Counted from the stretch's first letter, positions 10,360 through 22,139 are shown. The stretch: 64,000 nucleotides of DNA from Adiantum capillus-veneris (GCA_014529385.2 CM043966.1:95423087-95487086); one strand, 5' to 3'. Program-made: numbers and translations. The notes: generated from the letters alone by a model not told the origin.

Positions 10360-11846
10360 CTTCTACAACACCTCGATATGCTTGGAGTGAATTTGAAAAG
10401 CCCCCAAGTTGGAGTTATGCAGTAGATTATGGTGGCGGAAAGAGTGGGCCCCTAAGCCCCAGTTTTAATTTCTGTCTAGAAGCTCAGGATAGTTCTAAGG
10501 TTAAGTTTCTTTTGTCATGGTTGGGAGAGCCCTTTGTTTGTTTGAGTCTCTGAACTGAGCTTGGTGACCATGTAGCTTATTGCTTCATATTACCATCATT
10601 TAGTAGTTCAAAGACAGGTCTGTCATCTACACCTTTTTGTTTTGTCTGTTGCTGTTCGTGTGGATATCAAAAAGACCCGGTTTTTTATATTTCCTCTGCC
10701 ATCGATTCTCCAGGTGAGGAACCCCTTCGAAGGGCCGGAAGTGATTGCTATCACAAACTACATCGATGTTGGTTTCGAGTTCCAACAAAGGCATGTCTAT
10801 CAGTATCGAAACATTGTTTAGCAGCTGGTTGTTTTGGATGTTTTTTGTTACACAAATGTGTAATTTGTTATCCATATGAGAAGCCAGCCTTGCAGAAAGT
10901 GCTAAAGATTCAGAAACAGTAGGGCATGAGACACCGGCTATGCAGATAGGGGCCTCCTGGCAAGCAAATAAGAACATTCTTCTTAAGGTAACTTTTAATT
11001 ACCTCATGAAGCTGAACACTTTGCTCAGCAGACTTTGTCTATGTGTTTGATTTAGTTTGAACGCTCTAGACCAAAGAGTGTTGGAAGTTTCGGCGAAAGT
11101 GCACTCCTTTTTGGGACATTTACCCTTCCGCCTCCACGTACCGCAGGTCGGTTGGCTACGACTCTCACCCGTTCTTCCAACATTCTTTGGTCTAGAGCGT
11201 TCGAACTAAATCAAACACATACACAAAGTGTGGGTTCTATTCGCACGAAACCTCAGAACGGGCGCTCAGCAGACTTTAACATGAACATAACCTTGTAGGG
11301 AAAGCTAGGAACTACCAGTTCTGCATTTGCGCTCTTGCTCAAGTCCTGGTGGGATCCTTCCTTCACAATGTCATTCTCAGGTATAGCTTCAAAATTTCAT
11401 ATGATTTCAAAGCTCTTGATGACTCTGCTAAACATTTCATCGTATGGATGACATCTTTTGTTTTTGCATTTGGTGTGTTTTGACTTGGGCGTTCAGCCAT
11501 GCGTGATCACTTGTGCAAGGACACCACGTTTGGTTTTGGGGTCCAAGTCGAAAACTTCGGGGGTGCCAGGTGTGTTTTTGTTAATTACAAATACCTGTGT
11601 TTCACGACCTTTGGACAAAAACTTGGGATTGCTTTAAAACAGTTAACATGATTGACCTGGAGATTTTGTGGCAGGTACGAAAGGGCGGATCCAACTTATG
11701 TAATGGTAATTCCTACCAAACAGGATGTTGTGAAGGAAATGATGGAGAAGAATCCTAATGTTAGGCCAATGTTGAGCACAAATGTAATGGCAGGTAATAG
11801 TAGGGGGCTTCCAGCCGAATTTCGGCCACGATACTCTGTTCTTTAG
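10360..11846 (+). CDS. 3' part of a split host gene, seven exons, conserved-looking plant protein
   Basis: Exons, placed by reading frame and splice signals: 10360-10499, 10576-10617, 10714-10790, 10888-10987, 11299-11380, 11497-11569 and 11675-11846 (TAG). Phases agree at every junction and give about 228 residues. Introns are GT-AG, except 10791-10887, which fits only as GC-AG. The product opens with YAWSEFEKPPSWSYAVDYG and includes IASYYHHLVVQ, ASWQANKN, SSAFALLLKSWWDPSFTMSF, FGFGVQVENFGG and a final RPMLS...GLPAEFRP tail. Alternating hydrophobic and aromatic residues with repeated Gly recall a membrane beta-barrel. From memory it resembles a conserved plant family that may include plastid outer-envelope channels such as OEP40, but I could not verify this and do not assign the function. 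The start codon and N-terminal exons are not found. It is the only stretch here with clean intron-exon structure. Confidence 0.8.
11037..11263. mobile_element. 227-bp foldback insertion in an intron, 14-bp flanking duplication
   Basis: The sequence GCTCAGCAGACTTT occurs exactly at 11023-11036 and 11264-11277 and brackets 227 bp, as a target duplication would. Inside are inverted arms 11037-11087 and 11174-11224 (51 nt, 48 pairing by eye) around an 86-nt middle, then 39 nt of unpaired tail (11225-11263). No coding capacity is visible. A 14-bp duplication is long for a MITE and more typical of LINE/SINE retroposition, while the long hairpin suggests a foldback element. The class is open. It lies wholly inside intron 10988-11298. 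Confidence 0.85.
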
Positions 11847-12199
11847 AATTATAGGCTACTCTGATACATATATGTAACCATGGCCATTTTTATTTTTGCC
11901 TATGAACAAAACTTGCAATTGTTATTTTCATTCTACAGCATTCTTGGTTAATTCAATCTACATAGATAGGATATTATAGAAGGGTGTATCTGGGTTTCCC
12001 TTGTTATTACCTTTAAAATGAAGAGAGTCTTAGTTTAGTGGACAGTTTTCTCCTTGTAGCTGTGAAATGTGATTAAACTTAATAATTTAGTAGCTTTTAT
12101 CATGAAAATGCCATGTGGAATGAGCTCATGAACTCCGTGCAAATTGAGGCTGTTAATCTTGTGGTGTTGGAGGCTATGTAAAGTGCATTGTGGTCTTGG

Positions 12200-12622
12200 A
12201 TGGGATGGTATCCAGACCTAGTATTGGTCATGCCAGGTCTTCAAGAGGGATCCAGAGACGGAGGAGCACAGATGTACAATGTACTATGGCAGTTTGAGGA
12301 TCAGATGTTTTGGGATTTTTTCTTGGAACTCTGCAGGGATGTCAAACCGTTAATTCTACGGGAGAGGAGCCCTACTAGCCAGGCCCGTCCAGACATAGTT
12401 TCGACCACTGACTTGTCCATGGCTTCATGCCCAAGTATGAGTACGGCTGCTAAGGTCACATCTTCTAGAGGCTTCATGCTGGACAGAGCAGTGGTGTTCA
12501 ACCGGACAAGATACCCTCACCCACCTGGAGACCTGTACACCCCAATCATAGGCAGATTGGAGCTATCATTGAGCATCATGAGAGGAAAGGCAGCTCAATC
12601 TGTAGATATACATCTGTCATGA
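12200..12622 (+). CDS. unassigned ORF downstream of the split gene
   Basis: The frame opens upstream (12188) and has its first ATG at 12200, ending at TGA 12620-12622, giving about 140 residues. It is Arg/Pro-rich in the second half (RERSPTSQARPD, FNRTRYPHPPGDLYTP) and ends with alternating hydrophobic residues (IGRLELSLSIM). The composition looks protein-like, and no repeat or simple sequence underlies it. I do not recognise the family. It begins about 350 bp after the stop of the split gene on the same strand, so it may be an exon of another gene, a retrogene fragment, or a chance frame in that gene's 3' region. Confidence 0.3.
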   Translation: MGWYPDLVLVMPGLQEGSRDGGAQMYNVLWQFEDQMFWDFFLELCRDVKPLILRERSPTSQARPDIVSTTDLSMASCPSMSTAAKVTSSRGFMLDRAVVFNRTRYPHPPGDLYTPIIGRLELSLSIMRGKAAQSVDIHLS

Positions 12623-12715
12623 AAGGGAGTTTTGGGGAGAGCTTTTAAATAATATTTTGTTTATTGGGATCATGGATGTACTTTTAAATAGGCAGTTTTA
12701 AGCCTTTTAGCATTA

Positions 12716-12807
12716 GAGTGATTGGTCTATTTTCCTTCCTTAAATTAATTTTCGTGCATGTTTTGTATTGGTTTCGCAGGAACATTGGCGTCTTTGCAAC
12801 ACTATTA

Positions 12808-12842
<35 letters not shown>

Positions 12843-12963
12843 GAGTGATTGGTCTATTTTCCTTCCTTAAATTAATTTTCGTGCATGTTTTGTATTGGTT
12901 TCACAGGAACATTGGCGTCTTTGCAACACTATTAGTCTGTGTGTGTGTGTGTGTGTGACGAGT

Positions 12964-12964
<1 letters not shown>
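12716..12964. repeat. tandem duplication of about 127 bp ending in TG tracts
   Basis: Two near-identical copies, from 12716 and from 12843, begin GAGTGATTGGTCTATTTTCC and run into (TG)n. Before the TG tracts I see one difference, CG versus CA in 'TTTCGCAGG'/'TTTCACAGG'. The second TG tract is the LINE insertion site. Confidence 0.9.
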
Positions 12965-12995
<31 letters not shown>

Positions 12996-13489
12996 TGTGT
13001 GTGTGACAGAGAGGCTCGTGGGTTTCTGTGTGAGCGCGAACAGCCTGCCCTGCACGTTTACGCCCTTCAGCCCTCAGGTGTCAGTGCAGCAGCGCGCAGT
13101 GACTCTGCAGTGCTTGTGCGCGCGCGTGCGCGTGTGTGTGTAGTGTGAGCGCGCTCTCCTGCTCCATCTGCTGAGAAGCGTTTTGCCCAGCACCACTGTC
13201 AGAGACAGAGCGGCAGGGTTTGCACGACAACTGTGCCCACATTGGTTCTGTCTGGTTTTGCTGTGCTGGACCGACAGGGCAATTTGCACACAGGTTCGAT
13301 TTTGAGTACAGTTTCAATCTTTGGCAGAAAATCGAAGATGTATATTGCTGTGGGCTTTCGTTGCTTCTTTCTGTGAATATGTACAGAGTTGTGGTTCGTC
13401 CGTCATTTGCAAGGTTTTCTTCGCAGTAGATTGCAGAATTTTTCTCGCTAGCCAGTTTAGTTTGAAGAAGGGGTTTTTTTATTTGATTT

Positions 13490-14714
13490 ATGTTTGACTC
13501 GCTCTGCGTATTTAAGCGTTGGAAAGCAATGGAACCTGCGTCGGAAGCAGCCTCTGATATTAAGGCATGCTTGTACGAGGACTTTGAGGAGGCTCGACAG
13601 GCATGGAATGGTCAGGCGTCTGCCCTTGAGGTGCGCATTCCGGTACACGACCTCATGGACCCAGTTGCGCAGTACGCAATGAATGCAGTTATTCTGTTTT
13701 TCCCAGGGAAAATGCCTACTGCGCAGGATATCGGCCAATGGGTCGATTTTCTCCTTAAGCGGCAAGCTGTCCGTGGTGTCTACTTTGGGGCGCGTGGATT
13801 TTATGAAGTGTTGATCGCAGATATGGAAGCTCGAAATCTTTTGCTTGAGATGTCTCCCTTCTTTTTTAATACGCAGATGACACATGTTCTCCCGTGGGCA
13901 CTCACTAAAGACTACCAGAGTCTTATTCGTCACAAATGCCCGGTGTGGGTGGAAATTGTTGATTTCCCTCGCACGCGGAGACATTTCCTGTCGTTGTTGG
14001 CTACGCAGCTTGGAAAGGTTATCTGTCCTCCAAATTTGGATGCGAATACCAATAGGTTTTGCATTCTATGGGACACGGACAAGATTACCCTTGATGGTAT
14101 TATGGTTGACTCAGGTGATTCGTGGGTAGGCAAGCGTCCCTTTAAACTTAAATGGGGAAAATTTGCGAATTCATGTTTTCGATGCGGCAAATTTGGACAT
14201 ATGCAATTCAAATGTCCAGAGCCGGTCTTGCAACCTCCTCTCTCCTTTGTCCACCTCTATCCCTACTTTGAAACCCACAAGTGACGCCAAGCAAAGTGGA
14301 GTTTCTACTACCAAAGTGGCTTCGAATGTGGACAAAGGGAAAGGCAAGGTACAGCAAGTTACTGATCTTGGGACTGGGAGTGCTGCTAAAGGCAAAAATG
14401 TTAGACCTGTTGATGTCAATACGTGGGTGGTGCCGAAAAAAGCACTGAAGATTCGCATGCCACTTTCTTCGCGTAATTACGTTTCTTCTGTTAATGCTAA
14501 CAAGAATGCATCGTTTAAGCAACTTCCTTGTAATGACAATCGCACGCTGATTGATGCATGGGATAAAGCGATGCACTCTTACAAAAAGGTACTCCTTGCT
14601 GAGGCTTCCACATCGCATGTGAACACTGTGGACTCGTTTCCTACCCTGACTCAGAGGATGGGTCCTCGTACGGAGGCAGTGGATGGAGACGTGTCTATGG
14701 GCACCTCCACTTGA
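13490..14714 (+). pseudogene. LINE ORF1: nucleic-acid-binding protein with zinc knuckle, one frameshift
   Basis: The reading starts at ATG 13490, with an alternative ATG at 13529 (MEPASEAAS). The N-terminal 200 residues look like the DUF4283-type domain of plant LINE ORF1 proteins, followed by a CX2CX4HX4C knuckle, CFRCGKFGHMQFKC, at about 14175-14216. Soon after the knuckle this frame ends (TGA 14282-14284). The expected Ser/Lys-rich tail continues in another frame from about 14225 to TGA 14712-14714. One frameshift therefore separates the domains. ORF2 follows after a short gap. Confidence 0.85.
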
Positions 14715-14739
14715 TTTTGATTCTTGTTGCTTTGTACAT

Positions 14740-15600
14740 ATGTTTCCAATGCAAAGTCATATTAAATGCATCTCATACAATGTGCGTGGGTTATGCAACC
14801 TTGACAAATGGCGGCTGACCTTGCACTATGTACATACATGTAGAGCAGACATAGTTGTATTGCAAGAGCACAATCAACACGAGTTTGATGGTCAATGCTC
14901 CTATTTTGCCGGATATTGGATTGCGTATGCTGGTGCGCAAGATTTCTCTAGTGTATTGATGCTGATTCGGCATGAGCTTCAGTCTGTTCTGTTATAAAAT
15001 GATCCGCATGGTCGGTGGATGGTTGTACAGTGTTTGTTGAATGATCGAGTTTATGAATTTGGAGGTACATATGCATACACGGCCTCTCGGCAAAGAGCTG
15101 CTTTGTGGCAGGAAATCTCCTCTCGCCTATGGACATCGAATGCATTTCTGTGTGGAGATTTCAATAATACTCTTGGTTTGCTTGACAGTACCACAGGAAA
15201 TTCGCATATGCTGCTTGCAGAGAAACACAAGATCATTTTGTTGCCTCTGCTCAAATGATTGATATATGGCGTTCTTTGTATCCTGATGCCTCTGGTTTCA
15301 CCTTTTAGCATGCTGCTCACTCCTCTTATAGAGCACGATTGGATCGTTGGTATTTGCTTAATGGGCAACAGTATGAAGAATTTGTATGTAACATGAGGAT
15401 AGACTATGCTCTGCAGCTATCGGATTATTATCCTCTTTTGTTGTCGTTGTATTTTGGACAATCTATTTGTGATCGGCCTCTTCACAAGAAACGTTTGTTG
15501 CATGTTAATAATGCCTATCTTACTCATGAAGTTTTTCGTCATATGGTTGCCGATATTATTCCTCCGCTGTTGGCTCATATGCATATTGATGTGGATGCTG

Positions 15601-15643
<43 letters not shown>

Positions 15644-18544
15644 TATCGTTTTGTCATGAGAGTACAAACTGTGATTTCTGACTATGGTAGGAAGCATATG
15701 CAGCGCATTCGGGAGAATGTTGGTGATGCGAAACAGGTTAGTCAACGATTACAACAATTGGCTGATTTCCGTCCATTGTCTGACTCAGAAATGACGGAGT
15801 TATGTGAAGCTAAAGTGTGTATTCAGCAAAAGGATAAGAGGAAGCTTGCTAAGTGGCAGACGTGTGCACGTCAACAGGCCTTTATGGATAAAGGGTGTGC
15901 TTCGAAGAATTTTTTTAAGCATTTGCATCATTTGAGAGTCTCACAGTCGATTAAGCGGGTTATGCTTCCCTCGGGTGCTTGGACTTCTTCAAAGAGGGAA
16001 CTTGTTGAGGTTATGGTCTCACATTATCGTAAGGTGTTTGCTGCTCTATCTCAGCCGTCTTCAACAGCTTGTCGAGCGCGTGAATTGTTGCCTTCTTATG
16101 TTCGTCCGATCTTATCCTCGCAGGAGGCACACTGCCTTGAGGATCCTTTCTCTGTCGCTGAATTGCATGGTGCCTTGCTTGCATTGGGTCGGTGGAGATC
16201 TCCTGGTTGGGACGGACTTACTGTGGAATTTTTCCTCTCGTTCTGGGATGCTCTTAAGCAACCCCTGATCTTTATGATAAATGCGGCATGGGAAAAACAG
16301 GATCTACCAATTTCATGGAAAGAGGGCTTGCTTAAGTTGTTGCCCAAGCAAGCGCTTTGAGAGCAGTTCTCTCATTAGCGGCCCATAACTCTGATGCCGG
16401 TGATATACAAGATTTTGGCTAAAATGTTGGTCCATCGCATCAAGGACTATTTGTTTACAGGACTTCATCAGACTCAGTATGGTTTTATTCCTCGTTGTCA
16501 AATCATGGATAATTTGGCCAATCTCATGATTGGCATGGAATATGCTAAGTATACGCAACAAGATATGCTGGTCATGCAAGTTGATATTGAAAAGGTTTTT
16601 GACACTGTGCACTGGGATTTCATTGCTGCCACAATGAGAAGCCTAGGGTTTGGTCCTAAGTTGGCCAATGTGGTTCATTTCCTGTATGACTGTAGTACGT
16701 CTTCGGGAATTCTGGAAGGGGAACTGACAGAATCGTGGCCTGTTTGGTTAGGCAAGGCTGCCCTATTAGTGCTTTGCTGTATGCAATTGCTTCTCATCCT
16801 TTGTTGATGTATCTTGATCGCTTGACCTTTGCGCATCGTCTTCATGGTTTGCAGTTACCTTGGGGTTATACTTTTATTGGGCAGGCTTATGCTGATGACT
16901 CCCTATTTATGTCCCGCAATCAGCAAAACGATGTTCAAGAGATTATGAATGCTTTGGAATTGTTTGCGCTTGCGGCTGGTCTTAAAGTCAATTTCCGTAA
17001 GTCAAAGCTTCTGCGGCTTCGTTCTTGTGATTGGCATGCTCTGCTGTGGCCAGGAGAGATTGTTCTTCCAAATGTAATCACTAGGCATTTGGGTTATCCA
17101 ATTGGATGGAATGTTACTCACAAGCAGAAAGTGGATTGGGTTATGGATCGCTTGAATGTTAAATTGCATTATTGGAAGCTTTCTACCTGGCCGCTACATG
17201 TTCGCCTACGAATTGTTCAGAGTATCCTCATGGCATATGTTCAGTTCTTTTTGCCATTGTTGCATTGGCCCAGGCATTGTCTTGACTCTCTCATGTCGGC
17301 CATTTTGTCTCATTTGTGGCGAACGCGTGCTCATAGAAAAGGTTTGCGCTTAATATCGATGGCAAAACTTTGTACACCAAAGCGCTTTGGGGGTTTGAAT
17401 ATTTGCTAGGAAGGCTATGCTTTTGCCTACACTTGTGCATCAATCTCAGCCTTGGACTCTTATGTTTGCACACTCGAGTCAGCATGTGGTTACATCCTCA
17501 TTTGGTCACTGGCAATCATCCATGTGGGAGGCAGTATTTGGTAAGATGGATGATCGTATTCCTGGATGCCCGCTTTGTTCCACTTTGCTTTCTGCATGGA
17601 AACAGGTTACGATTCATCTCTCATGGAATGCTCGGAGGGAAGGAAACTCGCTTCGTGCGGAGAGCCTTCATTGGAGTCGGGTTTCTTCTCTTACTTTGGT
17701 CGATCGCTCGCCTCGCCAGGCGTATTTTCTCTCCTGCCGTGGCATTCGAGTGGTTGAGGATGTAGTGGATGCAATTGGTTTTACTTTCGAGTTTCCATTT
17801 GCCGCTCGCCGTTTTGGATTGGGCATGCACTATCGCCAATTTTGGAGAGAATTACAACAAATGTTGGCTGTTTTTTTACCTGTTTCCCCTTTGGCTGATG
17901 GTGATCGAATGTCTGACTGGAATCTTGGGGAAATGTCATTTCAAGATATCTCTGCTGGCTGGGTATATGCTCTTCTTCTGCCTCATCCATGGATTGTTGA
18001 TCATTGCAATGCTATTTGGCACATGCATAAATCCGATATTTGGTGGCGTAGTATTATATCTGCAATTTGGGAAAGCCGTTTGTTGTTGAAAGAGCGGTTG
18101 TTTCTTTGGCGGTGTTTACTTGGTGTGCTCCCAGTGGGTACCTTTCTTCGGAAGCGCCGTATCCGCCCTTCATCATGTGTCCGTTGCTTATCTGCCAAGG
18201 AGGATGTTTGTCACCTCTTGTGGGAATGCAGTGTCACTCGAGAATTCCTTCGTTAGGTATCTGCGTGTATGCGGTTACGTTTTCCCTCGACGGTCTTCCA
18301 TAAGCGGTTTTGGGTTTTTGGTATCTTCTCACCGGCGTTGAAGTGCTTTGCAGCCTTCTTCATGTGGGTCAGGTTTTGGGCATATTGGAGCCTGTGGCGA
18401 CAGCGTAATGACTATTTGTTCCATAGCATTCACACGGATCCTCTACCTTTCTTCAAGATTTCCCTTCGGCAGTCTCTGCGGTTTGCCTTGGAAGTTGGTG
18501 ATATCACGGCAGAGATACATCAGCTTTCTTATGAATGCTTTTAG
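14740..18544 (+). pseudogene. LINE ORF2: endonuclease, reverse transcriptase and zinc motif, multiply broken
   Basis: ATG 14740 opens an APE-type endonuclease (SYNVRGL, LQEH, CGDFNNT near 15157). Breaks are TAA 14995-14997, a frameshift near 15225, TAG 15306-15308, a (TA)n tract at 15603-15641 that disrupts the frame, TGA 16358-16360, TAG 16376-16378, a frameshift near 16745, another near 17405 and TAG 18254-18256. Reverse-transcriptase blocks are RSPGWDGLT (about 16195), VDIEKVFDTVHWDF (about 16580-16620) and YADD (16888-16899). The C-terminal zf-RVT region has WRCLLGVLPVG and a Cys-Cys-His-Cys pattern at about 18100-18240, then WAYWSLWRQRND. Every domain of a plant L1 ORF2 is present in order, so this is a full-length insertion that later decayed. 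Confidence 0.9.
15603..15641. repeat. (TA)n microsatellite inside LINE ORF2
   Basis: About 19 TA units sit between the endonuclease and reverse-transcriptase parts of ORF2. The frame changes across the tract, so its expansion is one of the lesions of the element. Confidence 0.95.
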
Positions 18545-18677
18545 ATATTTTGTACAGCTGAACACTGTTGTGTTCCTTTCCTTGTACATCTTTTGGGTGG
18601 GTTTTCCTCTCTTTGAGGTTTCCCACAGATAGTTAAATCAAATTGATTTTTTTTAAAAAAAGTGTGTGTGACGAGTG

Positions 18678-19887
18678 TAGCGAGAGATAGGATCACACGA
18701 GGATATGCGGCATTGGCGATGCTAGAGCGCCAATGCCACCAAGTACATTTTCAGGAGCCCTGCACCAAGGGGTGGCTCTTCAACATACTAGTCATCCCAG
18801 CTCTCATGTATGCAGCACATGTTTCTGATGGACACAAGTTGAGAGACCACCAGGCACATTTTCAGGAGCCCCGCACCAAGGGGTGGCTCTTCGACACACT
18901 AGTCACCCCAGCTCTCATGTATGCAGCACCGTTTTCTAGTGGACACGAGTTGAGAGACCACAGATTATTATGCTATATCCCGATTGATACACGAGAAACC
19001 CTCAGTGCCACATGACATCATCAGAGCAAAGCACCACCTGTGCTAGTGGAGGCTCTTTTTCAAAGAATATGTTTTATCCAAAGAGTGCGACAGATCCCCC
19101 CCCCCCCCCCCAATAGATTATCATACTGAGCACTTGAGGCATCCCGATAGCTGGCAGAGAGTGGAGAGACTGGATCATGGTATGCATAGATATGACATAG
19201 TGGTTTAGCATGCATGGCTTGGATATAGAGCAGCTACCACTCTTTTAGGACTCATCACTCATCTGCCTCTCCCATGAGGGGAGGAATCGAGTCCTCAAAC
19301 AGGATCTTTGGCAGTAATGTGTTAGGGAGACATGGAGCACAACGAGACAACCTCTTCCATCAAAGATGATGTACTGTAGGGATCATTTCATGACCATCTT
19401 GGAGGGCGGCTTCATTTAGAGGCCTAGATGCATGGATGTCTACATGTCCCATAGTGCAAGAGTAGCCATCGAACAACTCAAGAGTTTCATCATATAGATT
19501 AGAGATCGAGACAGGGCGAGCATCTCAGCGAGCATCTCACACTCCAAGAGACGAGTACATAAATAGGAGCCAGCTCTTTCTAAGTTGTCTTCTCTCCTCT
19601 TGTAGGTGGTTGAGGAATTTTTAAGAGTTAAAAGTGTATTGGCAACCTATGGAAAGGGAGAGAGGGCTCTTAGTAGCCTATATAATGGTTTGAAGGCTTT
19701 GAGCAAAGAAAGAATTGGTGAGCCAAGGGAATACGCATGCCGTTTCTCGCATTTAAGAGAGCATGTGCAATACGAGAAGGATTAAATGTCGGCTTCTTTG
19801 AAAATATCTCTTTTGACACCTTGGTGACACCGGTCCTTTTTTATGGAGTTGAGTTATGGGTATCCCTTAAAAGCTCACCCCACATTG

Positions 19888-19892
<5 letters not shown>
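18678..19892 (+). pseudogene. degraded LINE reverse-transcriptase 3' fragments
   Basis: Short plus-strand frames carry the phrase LFDTLVTPALMYAA twice (about 18775-18935) and FDTLVTPVLFYGVELW once (about 19810-19860). That block is typical of the downstream part of LINE reverse transcriptases. Between them lie a C15 run (about 19098-19112) and frames with stops, including one coding KALSKERIGEPREY near 19695. Nothing is intact. It is an older insertion next to, and not part of, the LINE at 12965-18661, whose target duplication ends at 18677. Confidence 0.55.
18737..18958 (+). repeat. 111-bp in-frame tandem duplication of an RT fragment
   Basis: Units 18737-18847 and 18848-18958 are near-identical. 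The period is 37 codons, so the open frame 18662-19015 passes through both and repeats HFQEP.TKGWLF...LV.PALMYAA...GH.LRDH. Confidence 0.88.
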
Positions 19893-19939
<47 letters not shown>

Positions 19940-20057
19940 GACACACACACACACACACACACACACAACTCTTTAGTTGTGACCGTTCCGGGACAACTTT
20001 GTTGTTCATGTTTCTGCTCTTATGTAGTAGGAAGGTGCTATTGCAAATTGTAGCTCT

Positions 20058-20112
<55 letters not shown>
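19893..20112. repeat. compound microsatellites (CT)n, (AC)n and (CT)n
   Basis: Pure (CT)n at about 19890-19935 is followed by (AC)n to 19968. A second (CT)n lies at about 20061-20112. Apparent frames through them are low-complexity artefacts. Confidence 0.97.
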
Positions 20113-20114
<2 letters not shown>

Positions 20115-22139
20115 CCTTCTGTGTAGGTGATCTCTCTCTCTCATGCAACTATACATAACTGAAGCACCCGCCTTAAGTCATATTTTGATCACATTAGAGC
20201 TTGCTTTCCCCACATTCCCACTCATGAGCTCTATCGACATACACTCCTCTCCCAAGCACGATGTGGACTCTCAATTTGAATGCTAATTTCCAAATTTCTT
20301 GAGCATTGAGAGTCGCTTATCATCTTCGTACACCCCACATGGGATGTTGCTTTGGTCTCATATGTCATATTTAACCTTCGAGGAAGATAATGAAATATCT
20401 ATCTATTTATTTCTTTGTCTTTCTCTACATGTCTGCACATATGTAGGGAAAAAATTCTTCCATGAAGTCCAGCATGCCTTCATGAGGGGAGACTGCATAG
20501 GAGCTCATGCCCACCTCTAAAGCTGGACAAGAGAAATACTCGAGGGATTTGATTATTATTTAAGAATTGTGATAGATAACTAGGACACAACCAAGAAGGA
20601 TAGTGATGATGGAGGGGAGGGATATGATCATCTCGATAGTTCCTGCTAATTTGTAGGACATGAAGTCGTAGGACCTCCGAAGGATCGTGTTCTTGTCATG
20701 CTATATAGGAGGAGCTTTGGGACATAGTTTGCTACATGTCAAGGATGGTCTAATTGTCAAAATATGGTAGAAGTAAGTGTGCGTGTCATATGCTCTTTGG
20801 TTTATCGGGTCTCTTTTGTGTAGCCTACATTAGCTTTATTAAATGGAGTAAAAAACCAATATAGTAACAAACTAAAATACCACTAAATTGCAAGAGAATA
20901 GATTTTAAGCAGAGTTCACAATATTATCAATAAGATCAAATTAAATTGCAAAAGAGTACATAACACAATGTGACAAAGTTTAATGTAGATGGCAGCAATA
21001 ATTGGAACATTATACTAAATGTTAGAGACAAAAGCTACTTAACTAACATCACAAGGTAAATTACAACACCATATAAGAGAGATTCTATGAGTTGATTTTG
21101 CTCGATATGACTCTTTTGAAATCAAAGGTTATGACTTTGAGAATATTGAGCTTTATGTCTGAATATTGAAGTAGGAATTGGAGATTCATTTTTTCCCCTT
21201 GGGATAACCTTTTCAAATGGACTTAGTAATTCTCAAGCATGTCGTAATTGTGAAACACAAGCCAAGGTAGCAGTGACTATGCTAGAGATAAGATGTTTTC
21301 AAGAGCTTCCATAAAGGCCTTTGGTCATTTGAAACATTGGTCAATTTGTGGTGCTATATGCACCCTCAGTAAGGTTTAGCAAATGGTCATGCAAGAACCA
21401 TTCCTTGTAGAGCGACCATATGGGAAACGATAGAGGTCTAGAAACATGGTGGGAGCGTGAATCACATTTTCATGTGCATCATAAGATACATCATCATGAG
21501 CTGATGCATGATAGTATGGCTTCACATGCTAATATATGGGTTATCACATTATCTATGCCAACATAAATGACTAGGAGTTTTAATAGATTGAGGGTCACAC
21601 ACCAACATTGTCTCCTTGAACCTGAATCTAAGGAGAGAGACATGAGCTACAAGAATCTTTGGCCCTTTTTCTCAATCATGAGAACCAAAGAGAACATTAA
21701 AGATAGATTTTACTCAAAACAAAGTCAAGAAAATTGGGTTTTGCTCACAATAAGTGTGCCCAAGAGCCACGTGGATGAAGATGGTAGTCACTAAAGAGAT
21801 GAGAATTTTGGGATAGGTCTCACTTCTCACGAAGAGAGCTAGGTCTATTTCTAAAGCCTTCCAAAGAGTGCTCGATTTTGTGATGATAGAGAGATTTTGT
21901 TTAGATTGATTTGTGTCTAACCTCCATGATGTGCGAAGAGAAATTTATGAAGACAATGCTAAAATTGTTGTTTATTTTCTTTCCTTACATGATGACGTTG
22001 GTGATGTGGCTCTCCTCGCTTGATGGCCGATTTCGAATTACATACCTAGCCATATTTGATTGTGCTATAAGCAATCCTTCTTGGAAATATACCTCCAAAA
22101 AATCGCAAGAATGCATGAATTTACAAATGTGCTTCATCA
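20113..22139. other. no gene recognised
   Basis: AT-rich DNA with many stops in all frames. I see no domain, LTR, tRNA or tandem repeat. The right end abuts the last recognisable piece of the outer minus-strand copia element, whose RT/RNase H half and 3' LTR should have been here and were not found. Confidence 0.4.

Larger units (their letters stand above)
12965..18661 (+). mobile_element. L1-type LINE, near full length, both ORFs broken
   Basis: A 5.7-kb non-LTR retrotransposon flanked by a 16-bp duplication, GTGTGTGTGACGAGTG, at 12949-12964 and 18662-18677. It has a GC-rich 5' region with GCGCGC runs, ORF1 with a zinc knuckle, ORF2 with endonuclease, reverse transcriptase and a C-terminal zinc motif, and a short A-rich 3' end (TTTTTTTTAAAAAAA). 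No RNase H domain was seen, as is usual for plant L1. It entered the TG tract that ends the second copy of the 127-bp duplication. Confidence 0.93.

Noticed and set aside
19098-19112. C15 run as a possible functional motif
   Set aside because: Simple homopolymer in decayed LINE DNA; no structure around it.
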